Source: Hanleya hanleyi (taxonomy: Eukaryota; Mollusca; Polyplacophora; Lepidopleurida; Hanleyidae). From it: a DNA stretch of 64,000 nucleotides. The stretch spans positions 1 through 64,000 of the forward strand of contig JAVTVY010033707.1 of assembly GCA_036873755.1 (NCBI GenBank), read 5' to 3'. The translations under genes and the position numbers were made by a program. The notes under the pieces are model-generated. The model saw only the letters and a list, made by a program, of their open reading frames with translations. It was not told the origin of the DNA and did no database searches. Each line of letters opens with the position of its first letter. Position 1 is the stretch's first letter. Shown piece after piece: positions 1 to 11,171 of the stretch.

Positions 1-814
1 GACCTACAGCATACGACACGGACCACCTCAACGGAGGTCAAAATTATATCGCATTGAACCTAAAGCCAGAAATTTCACATGCAATTTCCAATGAAGTAGG
101 ATTAAGTTAACTAGGACTATTTAGTGATGGCTAATTTACAGGTCACGTGTATCAGACTATGTATATAAAATATGACATATAGAAAAACATACTCCTGAAG
201 ATGACATAATAACTGTTGAAATATGGTGTATTATAAAATCATGACTTCACTATTCAGAGGCACTTTATTTCTAGTTCATTTGGAGCAATAAAGTTTAACC
301 AGTTATCTTAATGTGTGTACGAGAAAATAGATAGGACTTCTGGTACCCCCCAGAAACCAACACAACACTAATATACCGTTTTGAATGAACAGCCGTTCTG
401 ATATCAGGGCACCTCGGGCTTTCCAGCTTTTGTTAAACTAAAATTATTTACCTTTTATACGCCTCACTACATTCAAATCTCAAGTGAAATACATATTTAC
501 CGTTGCTCTGACTGTCAATCACGTGTAGGCATAATGCATGAACGGACTATTATCAGTGTGGGGAGAAATCGAAGCTAAAACATAGACACCTCCATGTACA
601 GGTACTTATTAAGTGTGCGGTTCGTGATGGCCAGACAATATCAGACAACATCATAAAATATATAGAAAAGAACATCAATAACATTATCTGTATGAATCAA
701 TGTATAAGTATATACAATGGAGTGAAGTAAGGTAGTGTCCAAGAACAACCAAGATTACACTCGGGGAATATGTCTAACTTACAATCACTAAACACAGCTG
801 CAGGTTATATTTAA
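1..814. other. Unannotated AT-rich sequence
   Basis: I see no convincing reading frame, splice-flanked exon, tandem array or transposon terminus here. The open frames are short and of random composition. Confidence 0.5.
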
Positions 815-961
815 GAAATAATGTTTTCATAGGCATGCTCAATGGTTATTTTAATCACGGTTAATGTGGGATAGTTTATATTTTATAAAATATATAAACT
901 TTCCCACACTATCCGTGCGTAAAATAACCATTGAGCACGACGCCTATGAAAACATTATTTT
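815..961. repeat. Near-perfect 147-bp hairpin (inverted repeat)
   Basis: The left arm begins AAATAATGTTTTCATAGGC and runs through ATGCTCAATGGTTATTTT. The right arm is its reverse complement with few mismatches. The centre is the AT-only stretch around 880-895. The arms are about 65 bp with a very short loop. It is probably a MITE or foldback remnant; I found no clear target-site duplication. Confidence 0.75.
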
Positions 962-2508
962 TCTACTCTCAAATGGGGCGTGATACTACTGTCAGCTGTG
1001 TGGAAATTACGTGGATATATGTCTATTTGTGTCGCTTTGTTAATCAATTTCAAGATGAAAACAACAGTTAAATTTCAGAAAGAAATTTCATCTTGTAATT
1101 TATTTGTTTGTTATATCTTGATTGTTACTTGTATGAAAGCAGACGCCCCTTTCCTAATCCGACTTGTGAAATGGAATCTCCCAATGAACACCTACATTTG
1201 ACAGGTGTTGATTTCACATAACCGTGCTAAAACGTGTAATAAATGCACGGTTAGCTCGCTGTTATTGACACAAGTGTTATAGAATTTATGATATTATCTC
1301 AGTACAATGTATTACAGGGGTTAATACAGGACATTATTTTAGTATATATGAGTTGAAGGGTTTTATCACTATTTTGTTTTCGCCCAAAATCCATTGTATA
1401 TTGCTTTGTAACTTTGTAGCGACTTTAAATCAGCCCGTTCTGTGCCTCACAGTTTTTTCATCTGTGAAATTAAAACGAGACCGTCACGTATGACGTCATG
1501 TTAGAGATAACTCAGACAACGACAAGCTGCCAGGATCACTGGATTACATACTGAGCGACAGTCGGTCCACTGCCTTTATATGGTCTTTATTTAACTGTGT
1601 TGTGAGGAATTCCTCAGTGTTCGATGAGTGAATATCCCAATTTCATTCATTATCTTAGTATTGATATGGGTTACTCTCAGCTCACGGATGAAGCATGTAA
1701 TAGTCACCTAGAAGACAGCAAGAAATAACTAGACATAGGGAACAGCAAAACCCGTCTTGCTGCAATACCATAAGCATGGCAATATATTCTGTGAATCTCA
1801 TGGATCGTCGCCTAATCACGAATATATGTTTCATTGATAACTCCCAAATTGTTTGACCACAAAAATATATTTTAATATAATTCAGACCAATGGTGCCTCT
1901 GTGCAAACTCTATATAATGGCGAAATATGGAAAGATCAGAGGAAGTATAAAATGCCCCAAGCTATACTCTAGTACATTAAAATGTCGTTCATGCTTTTCC
2001 TGAGAGACTTTCATGTTAATGTAAATTCAATAAGATCAATGAAAATACAGGCACATGTAAGCATATAACCTCATCTCAATGTGAGTGAGGCACACCTGCC
2101 TTCTATGGCGGTCGACTGATATATTCCAAATATTTACCTTTGCTACCTTGCATATTAAACTTGATGAAATAGTCGATCGAATAAAACAATGTATGCTCAG
2201 TAAATATAATGTTTATGCACCTGTGTTTGTTATAAGCACATGTCAAATTTAAAATAAAGAATCACGTGAATGAAATAATCAATGTTGCTGTTGTTGTACA
2301 GAAGCTATACTGTGCACCGTCTCTGTCTGTAATTCCCGGATGTATATGTACAACTTTTTCACTAGCCCTCAATATTCCCCCTTGTTTATCTGAATTGCCA
2401 AATATAACCTACGAAAAATAAAATGTCCATGACAATCCATGGAATAGTGGAGAAATCCATATTGTAAACAGTGTTGTGTGCACCAGTGTGTATGTATGAC
2501 TTTGTGTA
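962..2508. other. Unannotated sequence upstream of the LTR retrotransposon
   Basis: No coding exon or repeat structure is apparent. The last four bases (TGTA, 2505-2508) match the four bases just after the 3' LTR and are taken as the target-site duplication of the retrotransposon. Confidence 0.45.
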
Positions 2509-2918
2509 TGTGAAGGGTAGAAATTGTACTATTAAATGTCATATTCATATTCATTGTTAGGAATAATTAAAATAGATTTGTCTACGCAGGGCATTTGGTC
2601 GTAGGCCGGTAAGTGGAGTCGACCCCTTAAGCGAACAGCTGTTGTGTTACCGTTAGCAACGACACGTACACATTTGTCGGTTGCAGAACGCGTGGTTTGA
2701 GGCATAACGTGTTAACAACAGAGTTTTTGGTGCGTTGATGACCTTGGCCGGAGTCTTTTGTTCTGTCCGCCATTCTTTGCCGGGGTATGTGTCACGGATG
2801 ACTGGCGTGTTTGGCCGTCTAGTGTTTTATTTTTTCTTGGAATGCACTTGAAAATTGCCAATGCCAATAAAGACATCGAACCAGACGACTGAGTCCTGTG
2901 TGCTTCTCTGTCGTCACA
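2509..2918 (+). repeat. 5' LTR of the gypsy element
   Basis: It starts TGTGA and ends TCACA, a matching inverted terminus. It contains a polyadenylation signal AATAAA at 2866-2871. From about 2525 it matches the 3' LTR, apart from several indels; for example a stretch near 2735-2790 is replaced by an A-rich sequence in the other LTR. Confidence 0.85.
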
Positions 2919-2919
2919 T

Positions 2920-2940
2920 CTTGGCGCTGCGAGCAGGGTT
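2920..2940 (+). other. Putative tRNA primer-binding site
   Basis: TTGGCGCTGCGAGCAGGGTT follows the CA end of the 5' LTR after two bases, the usual place for the minus-strand primer site. I cannot assign the tRNA without a search. Confidence 0.5.
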
Positions 2941-3636
2941 GGCTACAAGTGTGCAAATCAAGACCCCTTGGAGGTAATATGGATAGTATCATCATGACAT
3001 TAATCCAGTGGCAGAAAGAAGATAACAGATCCATGTGAACTGTTGACATTGACCATATATCCGGAACTGTGGCAGTTGATGAATTGTGTGGGAGTTCTGT
3101 TCCTGTGCTGAATGGAGTGACTGAACAAAAAAAAAGATAAAAAAATTGAAGCTGCCCCTTTCCCCGTTTTTACATGAAAAAGGAAATTGAATGCCCCCCT
3201 CTTCCACCCCGCTTCTTGACATAGAGGAAGGAAATTGAAAACTGCCCCTGCCCTCTTTCACACCCTGTAGACGTGCACTGCCCCCCCCCTCCTTATTGCC
3301 CATGCTCCAACACTTCTGTAATTTATGCCCCCATTAGTTTTCTTCACCACCACTGTATGTATGTCCAATGCCCCCCTCCTTTTTCACCCAGTCTGTCGTT
3401 TGTTAAGGTAAGTTGGTTTGTTGGTTTGCATTGTTTCCCTCCCTTTGTCTGTGTGATTTGCATTGGTAAGTTGGTTATTTTTTTGGGGTTTGACCTAGGT
3501 CATTGCCATTTATTGACTGTCATTCTGTTGTACCGCACCGCGTTACGTCGCAGTATCGGTTGGTTTGCGATTTGGCTGACGACGGTGTTTTTCGTGGCTT
3601 GTTGGGTCGCAACGCACTGTGGCATTGGAGGTAAGT

Positions 3637-3924
3637 ATGGCGGAAGCCGATATCGCTGCACATCACAAAGAACTCGAAGATGAACGGAAGCGAGCAAGAG
3701 AAGCCGTCAAAGAGGTCAATAGCTTAGTGGCAGTAGCTCGTGAACATGACGAAAGTGATGCAGCCATTGCAGGCACTATGGGTAAATTACGCGATGCTAT
3801 TGCGAAACTGCGTGTTGCGGAGAGAGCCTCGCACCCGTTTAATTATTGGATCGCGTCGGCACGCCGTTTGGATCGGTTTAGGGATAGGCCGCAGAATAGT
3901 GGTGAACCAACGATTTATGAATGA
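3637..3924 (+). pseudogene. gag N-terminal fragment, copy A
   Basis: The 95-codon frame starts at ATG 3637 and encodes a charged, probably coiled-coil segment beginning MAEADIAAHHKELEDERKRA, rich in Glu, Lys, Arg and Ala heptads. The frame then closes, while recognisable gag-like sequence continues in another frame. A GTAAGT overlaps the start region, so a leader splice donor is possible. Its position after the LTR and primer site, before a zinc knuckle, makes it Gag. It was duplicated with the surrounding unit. Confidence 0.6.
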
Positions 3925-4675
3925 GTTCGAGACGTGAGGGTTCGAATAGCAACCTTACAGGGGAATAGTCAGGAGAAGGTTACAAAATTTACTTTTGTTA
4001 CAGAGCATCTGGCGGGTACGGCTAGACGAGATACTGGGTAGGGGGGAGGAAATTTGAGCAGATTCAGAGAAAATATTTCATGTCTTGCAAAACAAATCCG
4101 GAACTGTGGCAGTTGATGAATTGTGTGGGAGTTCTGTTCCTGTGCTGAATGGAGTGACTGAACAAAAAAAAAGATAAAAAAATTGAAGCTGCCCCTTTCC
4201 CCGTTTTTACATGAAAAAGGAAATTGAATGCCCCCCTCTCCCACCCCGCTTCTTGACATAGAGGAAGGAAATTGAAAACTGCCCCTGCCCTCTTTCACAC
4301 CCTGTAGACGTGCACTGCCCCCCCCCCCCTCCTTATTGCCCATGCTCCAACACTTCTGTAATTTATGCCCCCATTAGTTTTCTTCACCACCACTGTATGT
4401 ATGTCCAATGCCCCCCTCCTTTTTCACCCAGTCTGTCGTTTGTTAAGGTAAGTTGGTTTGTTGGTTTGCATTGTTTCCCTCCCTTTGTCTGTGTGATTTG
4501 CATTGGTAAGTTGGTTATTTTTTGGGGTTTGACCTAGGTCATTGCCATTTATTGACTGTCATTCTGTTGTACCGCACCGCGTTACGTCGCAGTATCGGTT
4601 GGTTTGCGATTTGGCTGACGACGGTGTTTTTCGTGGCTTGTTGGGTCGCAACGCACTGTGGCATTGGAGGTAAGT

Positions 4676-4963
4676 ATGGCGGAAGCCGATATCGCTGCAC
4701 ATCACAAAGAACTCGAAGATGAACGGAAGCGAGCAAGAGAAGCCGTCAAAGAGGTCAATAGCTTAGTGGAAGTAGCTCGTGAACATGACGAAAGTGATGC
4801 AGCCATTGCAGGCACTATGGGTAAATTACGCGATGCTATTGCGAAACTGCGTGTTGCGGAGAGAGCCTCGCACCCGTTTAATTATTGGACCGCGTCGGCA
4901 CGCCGTTTGGATCGGTTTAGGGATAGGCCGCAGAATAGTGGTGAACCAACGATTTATGAATGA
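4676..4963 (+). pseudogene. gag N-terminal fragment, copy B
   Basis: This is the second copy of the same coiled-coil gag frame, offset by 1,039 bp from the first. Two residues differ: Glu replaces Ala after NSLV, and Thr replaces Ile in the FNYW motif region. Downstream of this copy, gag-like sequence continues to the zinc knuckle, so this copy lies in the original order. Confidence 0.6.
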
Positions 4964-5135
4964 GTTCGAGACGTGAGGGTTCGAATAGCAACCTTACAGG
5001 GGAATAGTCAGGAGAAGGTTACAAAATTTACTTTTGTTACAGAGCATCTGGCGGGTACGGCTAGACGAGATACTGGGTAGGGGGGAGGAAATTTGAGCAG
5101 ATTCAGAGAAAATATTTCATGTCTTGCAAAACAAA

Positions 5136-5770
5136 TTCGGTTCGGGAGACACGCTCCCTGAATTACAACAACGTTTCTTTTCATATAGACAGAAGGACGA
5201 AGATCTAATTACATGCTCGCTTGAGCTAGTATAGATCTATGATCGTCTGGGCAAACTTGAGCCATCCTTTAAAGCCCGCAGAAGTACTGCTTTGAAGGAA
5301 CGATTTACAGAGGCTGTAAAATCTGAAGGTTTGCGAAGGGAGCTCCGCCGACTTAACATAGAATCCCGATCTGGATTTCTTTGACCTTAGAGATAGGGCC
5401 GTTAAGTGGTTGGGTCCGGATACTGGCTCATCAACTGTCGAGAAAAAAGGACGTGCTGCTGTGACAGAAGAGTTAACCTCTCAGCCACCTGATCAGGCCA
5501 CATCGCTCAAGAAAATGAAAGATGAAATTGTCGCGGAGGTCTGGGTGCATTGCAGGGAAATAAGGGCTCCAAGTACGGGCCGAAACATAATAAAGAACCT
5601 GGTCGGTGCTGCGACTGCGGTAGCACTGAGCAGATGCGGAGGGATTGCATACAATGGTATCAGAAACAAGGAAAGGAGGACCACAAGTTTAGGACTGCAG
5701 CAAACAGAAATGATACTGTCTCGTCAAGTAACCAGAATTTAAACGGGAACAGTCTGCTGCAACGAGCCGT
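5136..5770 (+). pseudogene. gag C-terminal region with degenerate zinc knuckle
   Basis: Interrupted frames encode a helical capsid-like segment (around 5140-5390, with stops). They are followed at 5600-5650 by CCDCGSTEQMRRDC. That matches the CX2CX4HX4C nucleic-acid-binding knuckle of Gag, except that the histidine position is Gln. Several frameshifts separate the pieces. In an active element this part would bind the packaged RNA. Confidence 0.6.
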
Positions 5771-5867
5771 GTATTAGGTTTGGAATCCCTTGAACTGAAG
5801 GGTATAGGCTCAACATTAGCGAAGGCAGTACGGACATGCCCGGAGGCCACAGTCCGTGAGACGTGAG

Positions 5868-6640
5868 ATGTTTGTTCGATACAGGAGCTGAAATATCAAC
5901 GATTACAAAGTCATTTTATCGCAAGTATCTGGCGAATGAAGATGAGCTCGTGGATATGTCTCCCTTCATCCGCATCTCAGCTGCGAATGGTCTCCAAATC
6001 CCTTTTTTGGCTACATGGAGACGCCAGTTACGGGGTTAGGTAACACCTTTCAGGGGATGGGATTTTTGGTGGTCAAGGACCCCGTGGGTACATCAATAGA
6101 AACAAAGAAACAGTTGGTACCTGGTGTCATAGGGAGTAATAGTTTGCGGCGTATACATCTGGAAATGCAGTCTAGGCTGGGAGATATCCGCATGCAGCTA
6201 CAAGTTACGGTATCGAGAAACAGTGGAATATGGTGCTCGCACTTTATGGGAAACAGGGGGTAAATTCTAGATTTGGACGGACGAGTAATGTGAGGCTGAA
6301 GGGGAATGGACCAGTGAGAATTCCTGCTCGATCCTTCCAAAAGGTGGAAGCCACGGTCAGACCTGCGAATCCCGGTGGATCCTACGTGGGAGTGGTGGAT
6401 CGCACAGATGTGATGACACCTGAATACCCAACAGGATTAGCAAATGGTAGGTCAGTTGTCACTGTTACAGAGTCGGGTTGAATTCCAGTGCAAGTGGCAA
6501 ATCTTGGTGATGTAGATCTGTACCTACAGCCCAGGATGCACCTTGGAATTTTGACCAACACAGCTGTGGAACAAGTCGCTGGGTTTAAGGTTGTACAGGT
6601 TGGTGTGGAAGAAGTGAAGGTGGTGGAAAGAGACCCAATC
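5868..6640 (+). pseudogene. Retroviral-type aspartic protease and linker, broken, with RT deleted downstream
   Basis: LFDTGAEIST near 5880 is the active-site DTG loop of a retropepsin. The following frame (Tyr/Leu-rich, to about 6015) has the expected flap-like spacing but then hits a stop. Protease-to-RT linker sequence continues to about 6620 in other frames. At about 6630-6660 it joins directly to a short NADALSRKEE segment, the usual end of gypsy RNase H. The roughly 1.5 kb of RT/RNase H expected between these points is therefore deleted. Confidence 0.7.
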
Positions 6641-6708
6641 GCAACGCAGATGCGCTGAGTCGCAAAGAAGAACATGTCTAGGTTCCAGATGAGGTCTACT
6701 CTCAAGGA

Positions 6709-7218
6709 GTGAGTGCTGTGGCCCAAAACTATGGAACAGCCATTCCTACAGAACTGTACCAACGGGTGATGGAAAACATGTCAACGGTTAGGATGGAACA
6801 AGTGCACGGCAGATCAAGACAAACAGAACCCACATCTTGTCCTGTGCCAACATTGAAACGAGCAGATTTACATCAAATGCAGGAACATGACAAACACATT
6901 GGACGACTTTGGTATTTCTCGAGGCCGACCTTTCGCCAGTTGCATAGAGCGGACAAAGCTGTGCGGAAGCTGCTTCGTTGTTGGGACCATATCAAGGAAA
7001 TAGATGGTGTCCTGTATAGATGTGTTACTCTTGAGCATTGGAATGTAGATCAACTTTTGTTGCCGGAGGCATTGCAAGGAGAGGTCTGTGAGGCGATGCA
7101 TGACCAAATGGGGCATCCAGCTCTGGAGAAAACACTCGCAGTTACTCGTCAACGCTGTTTCTGGTCAACTATGACTGCTGACAACGAAGCATACTGTAAT
7201 AAGTGCCAGCGACTGTAA
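6709..7218 (+). pseudogene. Integrase N-terminal HHCC zinc-binding domain (gypsy)
   Basis: The 169-codon frame contains the RH-to-integrase linker, then HDQMGH and YCNKC, which give the HH and CC halves of the integrase zinc-binding domain (HX3-4H...CX2C). The frame ends just after the CC pair, and the catalytic core follows in other frames, so the gene is broken. In an intact element the product would insert the cDNA into chromosomes. Confidence 0.75.
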
Positions 7219-7229
7219 TAATTGTCAAA

Positions 7230-8076
7230 CATTGACTCATAGTCAAAAGGCCTCTGGATATTCTGGCAATCGACTTCACCCTTCTGGAGAAAACCAGTGG
7301 CCTGAAGAATGGTGGTGTCCTTACTGATGTGTTCAGCAAAGACATACAGGCTGTAGCACCAAAAATCAACTGGCGACGACTGTTGCCCGTGTCCTAGTCC
7401 GTGACTGGTTTGTGAGATTTGGGGTACCCCGCCGAATTCATTCGGATCAGGGGAGAAATTTTGAATCGTTGCTCATCAAGGAACTTTGCTCCATCTATGG
7501 GATACAGAAAAGCCGCACAACGGCATACCACCTAGCTGGTAACGGAAATTGTAAGCGTTTCAATAGAATGTTGCACTATCGGTTGAGAACGTTGACAGAA
7601 CAACAAAAGAAAAGATGGCCAGAGCACTTACCACTGTAGCCCGCATTCCTCAACGGGATACAGTCCCTTTTATCTGTTTTTCGCGCGGGAGCCTGTGCTA
7701 CCCATTGACCGGTACCTGGGTTTGGAAGACAATGGTGATATTCCGGATGATCTAGTGGATGGGTGGGTGACTGACCATTATACGAGACTTCGAGATGCAT
7801 TTGCCCGAGCAACATTAGGTGCACGGGTGTACTTCCGCAGACATTACCACGGGCAGGTGTAAGATAAAGGATGCCTGGGGAAACACTCCTCACAGAGTGA
7901 TTGGTCGTCCGCATCCGAAGAGACACGTGTACAAGGTGGAACCTCTTGTGGGTGGTGGACCACCACGGATGGTTAATCGTGCTGAGCTGAAAGACGGTCG
8001 TTGTCTGGTGAGTGAGATAGGGCCTACAGCTCCTCCCACTGTCCAAACAGAACCCAGACAAAGGCGATTTCGATGA
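7230..8076 (+). pseudogene. Integrase catalytic core and C-terminal domain, inactive
   Basis: Core signatures are readable across frames: LAIDFT near 7265 (first Asp), HSDQGRNFES at 7439-7470 (second Asp), and YHLAGNGNCKRFNRML near 7525-7575. In active relatives the last motif reads CERFNR; here the catalytic Glu position is Lys, so the DDE triad is lost. A C-terminal segment around 7920-8015 (HPKRHVYKVEPLVGGGPPRM) resembles the gypsy integrase C-terminal domain. Stops and frameshifts occur at about 7640 and 7860. Confidence 0.75.
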
Positions 8077-8160
8077 TGACTCCCAGCTGATGTTCCTTGT
8101 TAATGAGCCTGGTGATATGAAATTACAAGCGTCTAGTCCGTCATTCATAATCCAGAGGCA

Positions 8161-8280
8161 ATGCACAATCAGAAGACAATCGGTCGGTGGATGATGAACC
8201 TGAAACAGATTTGTTTCACAATGCACAATCAGAAGACAATCGGTCGGTGGATGATGAACCTGAAACAGATTTGTTTCACG
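8161..8280 (+). repeat. 60-bp direct tandem duplication
   Basis: 8161-8220 and 8221-8280 are identical except for the last base. The duplication lies at the 3' end of pol, and both copies stay open in one frame (20 codons each). Confidence 0.97.
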
Positions 8281-8600
8281 AGTTGTCTCCGCTTGAGAGG
8301 TCCAGGGAAGTCAGACCGCACCTAGTGGATACTAGTTCACCATCTGCCGCAGAAGCTGGAGGCCGCAGTTCAGAAAAAGTAGGGGAGCTCGACAAGGATC
8401 TCCCAGTTCAGCACAGTGATCCAGATGTTAGACGATCCACTCGTTCCAACATCGGTGTTCATCCGAATCCGTACAACCTTCCTTGTTCAGTTTATCAGAG
8501 AGAGTTCTCCGCAGCTGATGTTGCCAATCCACAAACGTTGCTTGCGAACTCCAGTGAAGCGCATTTGGATTTCGCTAAGATGTTGGCGAATAGGCGGTAA
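8187..8600 (+). pseudogene. C-terminal tail of gypsy pol
   Basis: This 137-codon frame ends just before the 3' LTR. It is acidic at its start (including the duplicated repeat) and ends with a basic RRSTRSN...HPNPYNLP tail, of the kind that closes Pol in this gypsy group. It has no defined enzymatic domain. Confidence 0.45.
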
Positions 8601-8658
8601 TAATAAACACATTAGTTATTTTTAGCATACTTTCGATTTGTCGAGGGCGACAAAATTT

Positions 8659-9030
8659 TGAGTAGAATTGTACTATTAAATGCCATTTAGTTTTAGTCAT
8701 ATTCATCATTAGGAGTAATTAAAATAGATTTGTTTATGCAGGGCCGGTAAGTGGACACCTTAAGCCAACAGCTGTTGTGTTGCCGTTAGCAACGACGCGT
8801 ACACATTTGTCGGCTGCAGAACGCGTGGTTGGAGGCATAATGTGTTCACAACCTTTGTGAGGGATTCTCCAAAAAAAAAGAGTGTTTGGTGCGTTGATGA
8901 TCCGGCCGGATGACTGTCGCGTTTGGCCGTCTAGTGTTTTATTGTTTTCTGGAATGCACTTGGAAATTGCCAATGCCAATAAAGACATCGAACCAGACGA
9001 CTGAGTCCTGTGTGTTTCTCTGCCGTCACA
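8659..9030 (+). repeat. 3' LTR of the gypsy element
   Basis: It matches the 5' LTR from the TTGTACTATTAAATG motif to the GTCACA end and contains AATAAA at 8978-8983. The extreme 5' bases and the adjoining polypurine tract look altered. TGTA follows at 9031-9034. Confidence 0.85.
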
Positions 9031-9045
9031 TGTAATTACTAAAGT

Positions 9046-9625
9046 TTGTCAAGATATAGCGTATTTTCGATTGTATCGTCCATGAACATAATCGAAACAT
9101 CCAAAGACCAGCTTTTCTTGAAACTCAACTACTTGGATGAAGGATTGAACCCTGAACGATCCAGAGGTATGCGACACTGTACCAAACTATTTAGTAAATC
9201 TATAGCCACCAAAATATTCAATTACTCTAATGCTGTCAAGGAGTTTGACTGGAAATTATACACGTCTAGAGGCTATAGTTGTGATAGTGAACCGTCGAAC
9301 TTTACCTATACACCATGCAAACATGTTGTGACTGGTAACCTCGATATAGGAGTGATGAAGATGTAAAACACTCCTGATAAAGGCCGGCCAAAAGATAGTT
9401 CAGACTGCACTGGAAAAGTATATTATTGAATGGTCAAAACGAGAAAAAGTTGAACCTACAGTACTCACTAAATGGTTGGGCCTCACCAAGGACAAGGTCG
9501 TTTAAACAATCCGCCATATTGACAGTAGTATCTTTCCTCAAGAAAAACGAGTACTGAGAAGTTCTAGCAAATCTCCAGAGTAAATTCGTCATAGTGCCAG
9601 CAGACAAAGCTCCAAATAATACTCA
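9046..9625 (+). pseudogene. Penelope-like reverse transcriptase, N-terminal part (broken)
   Basis: A 106-codon frame ends with YTPCKHVVTGNLDIGV. After a frame break, WSKREKVEPT (about 9440) and VPADKAPNN-like sequence (about 9595-9620) follow. This order of motifs is familiar from the N-terminal half of an abundant RT family of aquatic animals that I place, with limited certainty, near Penelope-like elements. The remainder of the frame lies at 10.55-10.78 kb and 11.64-12.26 kb, separated by insertions. Confidence 0.5.
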
Positions 9626-9639
9626 TATGAAAATATTAC

Positions 9640-10102
9640 TATTGCTAGGTGCTGGTTAACGAATCGAGCATAAACCACTTCAGGAAATTGCAGAATTCGG
9701 GAACGTTGTCTAATTCGGGAACAGTACGCTGGAATTGTTTCCGAATTCGGAAATCTGGGTCACTTTTGCAACTAAAAACTTAAATGGGGCTTATTTTCAA
9801 TGAATGGTATTATAATTTTTCTATCAATAGGTGACAACTTTCATTCTCTTGAATTCCATACTTTGATTTTAAAATTCTAGCTGTTGTTTTTGCGAAATGT
9901 GAGAAAACGTATCTTTGTCCTTTTCCTCCATAATAAACGCGTTTATGAATTCGGGAACTCTGGGTTCCTATTCAACTTAAAACATGATTGACATTTCTTT
10001 TAAGTGAACGGCATTATAATGTTTCTATCAGTGAGTAACAACGTTTGTTCTCTTGAAATTCTATGCTGTGCTTTCAATATTATACCGGTCGTTTTGCCTG
10101 TA
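9640..10102 (+). repeat. Diverged tandem pair with GAATTCGGGAAC motifs
   Basis: Two roughly 200-bp units (from about 9748 and 9953) share GAATTCGG(A/G)A, GGTATTATAAT/GGCATTATAAT, TTTCTATCA, and a TTCTCTTGAA(A)TTC block. Short TAATTCGGGAAC or GAATTCGGGAAC motifs recur here and again at 10430-10530. The sequence interrupts the RT remnant. Confidence 0.65.
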
Positions 10103-10112
10103 AGTGAGACAA

Positions 10113-10375
10113 GGTGGGGTGAGTGAATAGGGCTTAACGTCGCTTTCAACTATATTTCAGTCATATCACGACGTTGGGTCTTATTACTTTTCACACCCGG
10201 GAACCGCACGGGTGGGATCCTATTCCTTTTCACACGCGGGAACCCCATGGGTGCCTCAGTTAGTCGCCTCTTACGACAAGCTCTCTGAGGAGCTGAGGCC
10301 TATTCTCACCATGACCTGCGATGTGCACAACGACATCGCTGCTCAATCCCCGGAAGCCCCACGGGGTCGAAAGTG
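10113..10375. mobile_element. 263-bp SINE-like insertion with a perfect 10-bp target-site duplication
   Basis: AGTGAGACAA occurs at 10103-10112 and again at 10376-10385, immediately flanking the unit. The interior has short inverted GGGAACC / CCGTGGGG blocks and the phrase CCTCTTACGACAAGC. A 10-bp duplication is typical of LINE-machinery retroposition. No A/B-box pair was identified with confidence, so calling it a SINE is inference. Confidence 0.7.
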
Positions 10376-10549
10376 AGTGAGACAATGGTAGACAATGTTT
10401 CTTCAGTCCTATATCCTCCATGTTAAGGCGAGTTCCCAAATTCGGCAATGTTGCTGAATTCAGCAAGTTTGATGTTCCTGAATTCCGGTGCCGTTCCCGA
10501 ATTCGACAATTTCCCGAATTCTGCAATTTCCCGAACTGAAACACACCAT

Positions 10550-10790
10550 CGCCGATTACGTCTACTTACTCCCAAACAGCAGTTAGTCTGGAAGATTTAT
10601 TTAACTACCACGCAACGTTTCTCAAAGAAAGAGGTAGTTGACTTCCAACCACTCATAACGATATACCGAAAGTGTACTGGACTCCCAAAATGCATAAATC
10701 ACCATACAAATGTAGATGATTCATAGCTGGTTCTAGAAGCTGCACCACCAAGTCCTTCAGGAGGTAAAAGCATTTTGAGAAATGTATTGC
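10550..10790 (+). pseudogene. Penelope-like reverse transcriptase, middle part (broken)
   Basis: Around 10655-10745 the frame reads IPKVYWTPKMHKSPYK, then FIAGSRSCTTK after a stop. This corresponds to the finger region before the palm of the same RT as the upstream and downstream fragments. Stops and a frame change show it is dead. Confidence 0.5.
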
Positions 10791-10932
10791 GCCACTATTT
10801 CTAAGAACTCTGGCATTGAATGCATTTGGAGTTTGAAAAACCCAAAAATGTCTTGCAGAAGAACTTGTTGTAAAAGGACAAGTGCCCCACAGATATGTAT
10901 GAAATAATTTTGAGAGAGAAAGAATAAATTTG

Positions 10933-11003
10933 TCCTCAGCGGGATTCGAACCCACAACCCCGGTTGAACGCACCGATGCTCTACCGACTGAGCTATGACG
11001 GCC
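10933..11003 (-). tRNA. tRNA-like unit 1 (possible Asn-GTT pseudo-tRNA or SINE head)
   Basis: Read on the minus strand it has a D arm (TAGCTCAGTCGGTAGAGC, an A-box fit), a five-pair anticodon stem TCGGT/ACCGG around a loop with GTT at the anticodon position, and a T arm GTGGGTTCGAATCCCGC (B-box fit). Position 33 is C rather than T and the acceptor stem is imperfect. A functional tRNA is therefore unlikely. Confidence 0.45.
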
Positions 11004-11171
11004 CATAGGAATAACAGCCGTGGATTGTCCCTGTGATGACCAGCCTTCTCTCTCAGTGCTGCGTTGTGCGCAACTGGCTTTATAATGAAGAAATGTGATT
11101 TGATATGGCGTATAGCCCGCCACAGAGCGTATATACATATGAAATGATTTTTGAGAGAGAACGACTAAATT

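Larger units (their letters stand above)
3061..5135 (+). repeat. Two-copy tandem duplication, about 1,038 bp per copy, inside the gypsy element
   Basis: Copy A runs 3061-4097 and copy B 4098-5135. They are almost identical; differences include the length of a C run (3284 versus 4318), a T run and a few substitutions. The unit holds the untranslated leader and the start of gag, so the gag N-terminus is present twice. Confidence 0.92.
2509..9030 (+). mobile_element. Defective Ty3/gypsy LTR retrotransposon
   Basis: Two related LTRs (2509-2918 and about 8659-9030) flank decayed gag-pol sequence in the order gag coiled coil, zinc knuckle, aspartic protease, RNase H tail, integrase. This order, with integrase last, is that of Ty3/gypsy. 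A TGTA duplication flanks the element. The RT and most of RNase H are missing between protease and integrase, many frames are broken, and the LTRs differ by indels, so this is an old, immobile copy. Internal rearrangements include a 1.04-kb tandem duplication near the 5' end and a 60-bp duplication near the 3' end. Confidence 0.88.

Noticed and set aside
2992..3303. Minus-strand frame in the gypsy leader, duplicated at 3969-4343
   Set aside because: It is antisense to the leader, driven by A/T and G runs, and has no domain. It is present twice only because the region is duplicated.
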